Notes under the pieces: generated by a model
Told to the model about the DNA's origin: nothing
What the model saw: only the letters and a program-made list of their open reading frames with translations
Databases searched by the model: none
Program-made: the position numbers and the translations under genes
Assembly (NCBI GenBank): GCA_018697095.1
Contig: JABHSG010000004.1
Coordinates: forward strand, 186,001 to 250,000
DNA from: an archaeon
GTDB lineage: Archaea; Nanobdellota; Nanobdellia; Woesearchaeales; GW2011-AR9
DNA length: 64,000 nt
Direction: 5' to 3'
Shown: piece after piece, positions 1-9,700 of the stretch
Layout: each line of letters begins with the position of its first letter
How positions within the stretch are numbered: the stretch's first letter is position 1

Positions 1-348
1 CCAAAAAATATTCAAAACTTCTTCATACGAAACAATTGCAGGGTCAAATGTAATACGCACACTTTCTCGATGCCCAGTATCACCACCTACAACTTCATAA
101 TAAGAAGCAGTAGAAGCATCTCCACCTGTATAGCCACTTGTAGCAGAAATAATTCCATCCCCACCATCGAATGCAGCTTCAATACACCAAAAACAACCCC
201 CAGCAAGGGTTGCAACTTCATACCCACTTTCTTCCATTATCTCTTCCCAAAAATCATTATTATCAACATCACTACTACATCCAACTAACAAAAAACTTAA
301 ACTAAAAACAATCAAACACATCAAAACTATAACAAAATATTTCTTCAT
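1..348 (-). CDS. msrA: Peptide methionine sulfoxide reductase MsrA, lipoprotein form (3' end missing)
   Basis: Reduces methionine-S-sulfoxide in proteins. The 116 visible residues begin with a basic start and a hydrophobic stretch ending in LVGC (Cys24), which looks like a lipobox, so the enzyme is probably anchored outside the cytoplasmic membrane. The MsrA signature GGCFWCIE lies at residues 50-57 with the catalytic Cys52, followed by SGYTGG and the DTGHRE motif. The gene runs off the left edge of the window, so the C-terminal resolving-cysteine region cannot be judged. The translation was made by hand on the minus strand from the ATG at 346-348. The family call is secure; the lipid anchor is inferred from the signal sequence. 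Confidence 0.9.
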   Translation of the reverse strand, partial: MKKYFVIVLMCLIVFSLSFLLVGCSSDVDNNDFWEEIMEESGYEVATLAGGCFWCIEAAFDGGDGIISATSGYTGGDASTASYYEVVGGDTGHRESVRITFDPAIVSYEEVLNIFW

Positions 349-385
349 AATAACAAACAAACAATTACTCATATAAAACTAGTGA

Positions 386-634
386 TTAAGAAAAATTATC
401 TTCATGCCTAACATAAAGTCCTTGAAGTCCAGGTAATCTTTCTCCAGAAGAATGATATGCTGTACCAAAAGTGATAGAGCCACGAGCACTAAACAAATCA
501 ATAAATGGATCATCATCACTTCCACGCCGTACATTTGCAATAAAATCCCATCCATAAAGCTCAAACATTTTCTGTTGTGCAGGAACTACTTCAGAAATTG
601 GTCTTCTTATATCCCTATCTACACGTTCATACAT
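386..634 (-). CDS. Small hypothetical protein
   Basis: I do not recognise this 82-residue protein. It is rich in charged and aromatic residues (motifs such as MFELYGWDF and RGSDDDPFIDLF) and has no signal peptide or membrane segment. The ATG at 634 is preferred over an in-frame GTG at 652, because the longer form would begin with an odd run of hydrophobic residues and neither has a ribosome site. A weak TATA-like tract (about 653-665) lies some 25 nt upstream of the ATG. It sits between msrA (same strand) and the giant surface protein gene (divergent). It could still be a spurious frame. Confidence 0.5.
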   Translation of the reverse strand: MYERVDRDIRRPISEVVPAQQKMFELYGWDFIANVRRGSDDDPFIDLFSARGSITFGTAYHSSGERLPGLQGLYVRHEDNFS

Positions 635-760
635 AAAAAGCAAAAATAACACTTTCTTTAAAAACGTATTGACTAAAATTCCATATTAATTCCCACTACA
701 TTAACCGTAATCTTAATAAACAAAAACACTGTCATTCTCGAGGTAAAGGGGTGCAAAAGG

Positions 761-3700
761 GTGGTAAAACAAAAGCACATAGCTATAGCCTTAGCGCTAG
801 CCTTATGCATGGTTGCTTTTTCTTTGCCATTTCTGATAGGAAACCCTCTTGAAAACATAGGTTCTAGTATCACTGCAGCTGCTATTGGTATCCCTTCTAA
901 CATTGTAGCACTCCCTGAAGAAAATGATCAAGAGACAAAAAATTCTATAGAAATTACCCCAGATGAAGAGCAAAGTAATGATATCCCAAGCCCACAATTA
1001 CCAAATACTATAGAAGAAGAAGAAGAAACTCAAAACCCAAATGAAAGTAATTCAGAACAAATAGAAAAAGACAAATCTCAATCGCCAGGCAATTCAATTT
1101 CTGCAATAGGTGAACAACTATCAATAACAGAAGTTTCTGATATCAACCTAACAACAATCACCTTAATTTATCCTACAGAAAATATCAATGTAACACAACA
1201 CGAATTTTTTAACGTGACAGTGAATCTAACTTGTGCTAGTGGTTATTGTGGAGAACTTAATGCAACTCTTGATCCACCAGCTACAATCTACAATTTTTCT
1301 GTTTGTAGTGCAACTGGTGTTTCTGGACCAAGCGAAGCAAATTGTAACACTTCATATTCTGGAACAGATTTAGAAGGACTAGTAACAGTTTCTGGTGGGA
1401 TTCAAAACTGGACTGTTCCAAGTACTGGTACTTATACTATCTCAGCTCAAGGTGCATCAGGCGTTCAAGGTGGAAGTGGAAGTGGTGCTGGCGCACATGG
1501 GGCATTAATGATTGGTGAATTTGCATTAACTAGTGGCGATGTTATCAGCGTACTAGTTGGTCAATTAGGTTTACGCGATGGCACTTATGGTGGTGGTGGT
1601 GGTGGAGGAACTTTTGTAATAGATTCTACTAATGATGATATTTTAGTAATCGCAGGTGGTGGTGGTGGTGCAAGTATTCGTTCATCAACATATACTGCTG
1701 GCCGTGATGCGACAACTACTATAGCTGGAACAAATGGTTCTCGGGATTCAGTTTTAGATGCAAATGCACCTGGATCTAATGGTGCTGGTGGGGCAACTTC
1801 CACAAATGGTGGTGGTGCTGGTGCTGGTTACTCTGGAGATGGAGCAGATTCTCAATCCAATTCTGGTGGTCATTCCTATCTAAATGGTGCTGCAGGTGGA
1901 GATAGTAGTTCTGGAAACTCAGATGGTGGATTTGGTGGTGGAGGTGCTGGTTACGGTGGTGGCGGTGGTGGTGGTGGTTACAATGGTGCTGGTGCTGGTG
2001 GTTATGATGGTAGTGGTGGTGGCGGTGGTGGTGCTGGTTCCGTAAATAATGGTACTAATCAAAATAACACGATTGGAACTATTTCTCAAAATGGTTTTGT
2101 AACAATTGAACTTGCTAACGCTGCAAAAGGTGGAACTGTATCAATGAGTGTTAATGCATCACCCTTTTACACAAATACAACTAATCCATACAATGTCACA
2201 CTTAATGAATCAGAATCAACAATAATTACTTGGTGGGTAAACGCAACAGGTGGTCTTAATATTGACCACACTTTTTTTGCATACGTTAATAGAACAAGTG
2301 ACGGTTTAGCATATAATAATACAACTGAGATTAATATTACAATTGTTGATACAACAGCTCCACAAATAAATATCCAATATCCAGGGAACACAACTTATTC
2401 TACTGCTCTAACAGAATTAAATTATTCTTATGATGATCACAATGCTGCTGGGTTTTGCTGGTACTCTTTGAATAGTGGAGAATCTAACAGCTCAACACTA
2501 GCAAGTGCGACTAATTTTACTACTTTTTCAGCAAGTAATGGTGGAAATGACTTGATTCTTTATTGTAACGATAGTTCAAGTAACCTTGCACAAGCAAATG
2601 TTTCTTTCACCCAAGATATTCCTGAGCTTAGTTTAACTTTGGACACTCCAACTGGAGATAGTAATGCAACTCAAAATGAAACATTTACTGTAACTGTAAC
2701 TGTAACGTGTAACAATACAAACTGCGGTGAAGTAAATTTAAGCTTGGATCCAATCCCAGCACTCGACGAAGCACTATTACCAGCTGCTGAAGAAAAAATA
2801 GATGGTGCAAGTGTTGGTGTTGGAATTCAATCCGCAATATCTTTACTTGACAATAAGAGTTTCACTTATGACATTCAAGATGGTTGTGATATCTCAGATG
2901 GGCAAGGCGATGTTTTTGATGGTGGACTTAAAGCTTACATTAATCTTTCAGAATATACTGGAACTAGAAGTTCAACCCAAGACGATGGTCGAGAGGCAGT
3001 TTGTGATGCACAGACAAAGTCAAATCTCAACTTTAGTCGGCAAGTTTACGTTCCTGAAGATCAAAATTGGGCTAGGTATTTAGAGATACTGCACAACACT
3101 CAAGGCTACACTGTTTGTGTAGATGTTAGAAACTCACAAAACATGGGTTCAGATGGATCCGATTTTATGAATACTTCTGATGGTAACAACACTTGGGATT
3201 TATCAGATAATTGGATGATGTGGGATGATACTAGTGCAACTGCTGGAGATGATGCTGCTGGTTTTATTTACCAACAAATTGGAAGTAGTGAAGTTGTTGA
3301 TGTCATAACTCCAGTTACTGCTAGTGGTGGAGCTAATGCCTTTACCTGGGAAAATGTCTGTGTGCCTGCTGGAGAAACAAAAATACTAATGCACTTTTTT
3401 ACTCAATGGGATACTAGAGCTCAGTCCGAGGCTGAGGCTGATGTTATTTTGAATAATTACCTTGATGACATTTATATTGGTAATATGACTAATGCTGAAA
3501 AAGCAAATGTTGTAAACTGGGACCTTGCTTCAGTAAAAGATGGTTTAATTTCAACAACAATTGGTGATACACCATTTTATACAACCGATGACAATCCTCA
3601 AAATGTTAGTTTGAATGCTGGAGAATCTGCAACTATTAGCTGGAGCGTAAATGCAACTGGTAACATAGATAGCATTCATGAATTTTTTGCATTTGTAAAT

Positions 3701-6700
3701 ATGACCTCTGACCAAAGCGTCTCTAATGAATCAATTCACTGGAATGTTACAATAGTTGGCCAAGACGTAGCAGGTAATGATACAACGCTTCCTTACTTCT
3801 CAGACATCCCCAGCAATCAATCTATCAACTATCAACAGACTTTTGCTGGGATTCAATTTAATGGTACTGATGAAACAGCTGTAAACAATTATAGTATCGA
3901 AGCTAACACTAATTTTACTATCAATGACAGTGGTTTTCTAAACAACATCACAAAACTCTCAGCAGACACATACATAATCAACGTAACTGTAAACGACACT
4001 AGTAATAACACTAATTCTACACTTTGGCAAATTACAATAAATCAAATAGCAGCTTCGCTCAACTTAAGCATCAACGAATCACAAGCAAACCTAGTAAACC
4101 TAACACAAAATACCACCATTCCAATCAACGCCACAGTAATCAATGGTGACACAACTGCAACAATTAATCTCTACAATAATTTCACACTAATCAACTCAAA
4201 CACAACAACAATCAGCCAAATCAGTAATAACACAAATTTCACTGTGCTTGGCTACCACAATATTACTTTTGAATATCTTGCAAGTAAAAACTTCACAAGT
4301 ACAAATATCAGTTTCGCTGTGAATGTAACTCTTCCAGCAGGAGATTACACTCCAGATACAACCCCCCCATCAATTTCCTATCTTCTTCCAACTTACGTAA
4401 ACAACACAAATAGCACAAATACTAGTGTAGAAATAAATATCACAATTGAAGAAGACATCCAATTAAATTCATTTATCTATAACTGGAATAACACGAACTT
4501 TACTTTTTACAACGAATCACTAGTACTTCTTTATGATTTCAATAACATTTCAAGTCTTGGCGAAAATGATAGTAATGTAAAAGATCACTCTCTAGCTAAA
4601 AATGATGGGACTATCACAAATGCAATCCATACAAGTCAAGGAAAATATCAATCAGCTATGTATTTTAATGGGAGTGATCAATATATTGATATTGGAGATA
4701 ACATTATCGATGCAACTACGCAATTCACTTTTGCAGCTTGGGTAAAAATAGAAGACTTGGATAAAGATAACGCTCTTATTTCCAAAGGTGATTTTAACAC
4801 AAATGTTCCAATTCTAGTTTGGCGAGACGAAGTAACTAGTGCTCCTTGTTCTTCAGTTTACGACAGTATTTCACTTCTTGTATCAACTGGATCAACTGAT
4901 GCAAGGATTTGTGCACCATCTGGTTCACTAAACGATACTTCTTGGCATTTTATTGCAGGGACTTTTCAAGCAGGTTCTAGTACTGGTCTAAAATTATATA
5001 TTGATGCTGAATTAATTAACACGCCAGTTTCCACTGCTTCAATTTCTAGTTTAGAAAACTCAGCCGACAGTTTAAGAATTGGAGCTGCAACACCAACTAG
5101 TTCCTCAAAAGACCTAAATGGATCAATTGACAATTTTATGATTTGGAACAAAACTCTCTCTCAAGAAGAGATCTACACAATTTACGCTAGCAATTTTCAA
5201 AAAATAAACTCAACAAATTGGGAATTTTACATTAATCAATCCAAAAATGTAACTAACCAATTAACTCCACAAACATACACCTATCAAGTATTCACAGCAG
5301 ACAACTCCAGTAATGCTAATCAAACAGAAGAACGAACAGTAATTATCAGCGAAGCTTCCACAACAGACATAACTCCTCCGCAAATATCGTACATTTCTCC
5401 AACATACGCAAATAACACAAACACAACTAACACTAGTGTTCCAATCAATATCAGTATCTTTGAAGAAGAAAATATTAATTCATTTATCTATAACTGGAAC
5501 AATACAAATTTCACTCTTTACAACGAATCTTTAGTTTTCAAATATAATTTTAACAATATCTCAGAACTTGGCGAAGACAACACAAATATTGTTGACATTT
5601 CGCCAAGTCAAAATAACGCAACTGTTCACAACGGTACAACTATGAACCTCACAGGAGGAATTTATGGCGGCGCATTCGAATTCGATGGTGTTGACGACCA
5701 AATAGATCTTGGAACTAACCCATCTCTTAGTGGTGATGCTAACTTTTCAATTATGGCTTGGATTAAAACTAACAGTAGTGCGGGTCAAGTCATAATTAAC
5801 CAAAGAAACCCAGGTTTTGATGGTGAATATATGCTTATTGTTGGATGTAACCATGATTGTAGTACAGAAGACCCAGGAAAATTATATTTCATAATATATG
5901 GTGACAGTGAATTTCAATATGAAATTTGGTCAAGTCAAACTCTTGATGATGGTAATTGGCATCATGTAGCTGCTACTCGTAATGGTACTGGAGGTCAAAT
6001 TTACATTGATGGAGTTTTAGAAGCAAGCGCAACTGGAGCAGTAAAAAATCTGGACAATTCTTTTAGTACATATATCGGAGTAAACGCTAGAGGAGATAGT
6101 CTACATTTCAACGGTTCAATTGATGAGATTGAACTTTGGAATAAATCACTTACTACAGAACAGATATACGCAAGTTACGCTAGTAATCTCAAAAAGATCA
6201 ACACAACAAACTATCAGTTTTACATTAATCAAAGCAAAAATTCAACTGACGGGCTAAGTTTAGAAACTTACACTTACCAAGCTTTTACAACAGACAATTC
6301 CAGTAATACCAACCAAACAGAACAAAGCACAGTTATCATTAGTGAAGTAATAGTTTTAGATACTACTTTTCCATACTTTTTAGACATTCCAGTTAACAAA
6401 TCTATCAATTATCAACAGACTTTCGCTGGGATCCAATTTAATGGGACTGATGAGACTGCAGTACTAAATTACATTGTAGATGACACCAACAACTTTACAA
6501 TCAATAGCTCTGGTTTTCTAAACAACCTCTCTAACTTAGCAGCTGACAATTACATCCTAAACATCAGTGTTAACGATACTAGTGGCAATCTTAATTCAAC
6601 CCTCTGGCAAATAGTAATTAATCAAATTGCTCCATCACTCAACTTAACAATTAACCAAAGTCAAGCTAGTATCAACATCAGCCAGTATGAACTAATTCCA

Positions 6701-9700
6701 ATTAATGCAACTGTCATCACTGGTGACACAAGCGCAACTATCAATCTCTACAATAATTTCACACTAATCAACTCAAATACAACAACAAACAATCAAATCA
6801 GTAATAACACAAATTTCACCATATTAGGTGCATACAATATTACTTTTGAATATCTAGCTAGTAAAAATTTCACCAGTGCAAACGTTTCATTCATTGTAAA
6901 CGCTACAACTCCAGTGGATAAAGTAAATCCAACTATCTCTTTCATAGCTCCAACCTATGCAAATAACACAAATACAACAAATACCAGTATAGAAATCAAC
7001 ATCAGCGTATCTGAAGAAACAAATCTTTCAGAATTTATCTATAATTGGAACGGCACAAACTATACTATTCTCAACGATTCATTAGTTTTGTTCATGAATT
7101 TGGATAATATCTCAAGCCTTGGTGAAAATGACATAAGTATTCTTGACCTGAGCAGATATCAAAATAATGGAACTGTATCTGGCCCATATTCAACAGCAAG
7201 TGGAAAACATAATGGGGCATTCGAGTTTGATGCAGATAATAATGATAAAATTACAATTACTAAAACTGACAGCATAAATTCTACAAATTTCACCATCTCT
7301 GCTTGGATAAATGCTAACAATTGGAGAACAAATTATTGGCAAGGGACCATATTTTCAAATGATAATTATAATGGTAACACTGTCTTTGCAGGATATGTTC
7401 TACGCACAGGTGATGGAGGGAAATTATCTTTTACAATCAGAGATGATACTGACGATGATGGAGTTTTAAACGATGTTGGAGATGGTTGGCCTGAAATCTT
7501 AACATCCGCTGTAATGTCAACTAACTCTTGGCATCATGTAGCAGCAAGCTTTGATGGAGATACAGCTAGAATATACATTGATGGAGTGGAATATGGTTCA
7601 ACTAGTGGAGTAAATTACCTTAATAATCCAGGAGACATCTCAATAGGTAACGGTTACGACGATCAAAGAGCTTTTGATGGACAAATTGATGAAGTAAGAA
7701 TGTGGAATCAAACACTTTCTCAAGAAGAGATATACATTAGTTACATAAGCAATTTCCAAAAAATCAACTCAACAAATTGGGAATTTTACATTAACCAATC
7801 ACTTAACGCTACAAATGATCTTACAGCTCAAACCTACACTTATCAAGCATTCACAAGTGATACATCAAGTAATACAAACCAAACAGAAGAACGTACAGTT
7901 ATTATCAGTGAAAATACATCCTCGCCTGATACCACTCTCCCATATTTTTTAGACATCCCCAGCAATCAATCTATCAACTACCAACAAACTTTCGCTGGGA
8001 TCCAATTTAACGGTACTGATGATACAGCAGTAAACAATTATAGCATCGAAGCTAACACTAATTTCACAATCAACGACACTGGATTTTTGAACAACATCAC
8101 AAAACTCTCAGCAGATACTTACATAATCAATGTAACTGTGAATGACACCAGCAACAATACTAACTCCACGCTTTGGCAAATAGTAATCAATCAGATTACT
8201 CCAACACTAAACCTTACAATCAACGAATCACAAACAGATCTAGTAAACCTAACACAAAATACTACAATACCTATCAATGCTACAATAATCACTGGTGACA
8301 CTACTGCAACAATTAATCTCTACAATAATTTCACACTAATTAACAGCGCAAGCACAACAACTACTCAAATCAGCAATAACACTAATTTCACAATAGAAGG
8401 TTATCACAATATCACTTTTGAATATCTTGCTAGTAAAAACTTCACAAGCAAAAACATTTCATATTCAGTAAACGTAACCTTACCAACAATAATTATTCCA
8501 GACACAACTCTCCCTTACTTTCTAGATATCCCAAGCAACCAGACAATAAATTTCAACAATACATTCGCTGGGATCCAATTTAATGGGACTGATGAAACTG
8601 CAGTATTAAACTACACAATTGATGATACCAACAACTTCACAATTAACAGCTCTGGTTTTCTAAACAACCTAAGTAAACTAACGGCAGACACATACATCCT
8701 GAACATCAGTGTAAACGATACCAGTGGCAATCTTAACTCAACTCTTTGGCAAATTGCTGTAAACAAGATTAACCCTTCCCTCAATCTTACAATCAATGGG
8801 TCTCAAGCAGATATCATTAGCCTTACTCAAAACACAACTATTCCAATCAACGCTACAACAATCACTGGTGACACTACTGCCACAATTAACCTTTACAATA
8901 ATTTCACACTAATCAACTCAAATACAACAACAACCAACCAAATCAGTAATAACACAAATTTCACAGTGCTTGGCTACCATAACATCACATTCGAATATTT
9001 AGAAAGCCAAAATTACAGCTCATTTAACAGATCATTTTTTGTGAATGTAACTCTTTCAATCACAGAACCAGACACAACTACTCCTTATTTTTCAGACATT
9101 CCAACTAACAAATCTATCAATTATCAACAAACCTTCACTGGGATCCAATTTAATGGTACAGATGAAACTGCTGTAAACAATTATTCAATAGCAGATACAA
9201 GCAATTTCACAATCAACAGCACTGGGTTCCTTAATAACATCTCCAACTTAGCAGCAGACACATACATCATCAACGTAACTGTTAACGACACCAGTAATAA
9301 CACCAACTCCACACTTTGGCAGATAGTAATCAACCAAATAGCTCCAACACTGAATTTAACAATCAATGAAAGTCAAGCAAGTATCACAAGCTTAACTCAA
9401 AACACAACTATTCCAATTAACGCTACAATCATCAACGGTGACACTACTGCTACAATTAATCTCTACAATAATTTCACTCTAATTAACTCAAACACAACTA
9501 CAACAAGCCAAATCAGTAACAACACTAATTTCACTGTGCTTGGCTACCACAATATCACTTTTGAATATCTTGCTAGTAAAAACTTCACAAGCAAAAACAT
9601 CTCATATTCAATTAACGTAAGCTTACCAACAATAATTGCTTCAGATACTACAGCACCAAACCTAACTATCAACTCTCCAACTAACACTAATTATTCATCA

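Noticed and set aside
1585-1803. Pro-rich 72-residue frame opposite the Gly-rich region
   Set aside because: Poly-Pro arises from the reverse complement of the GGT/GGC glycine codons.
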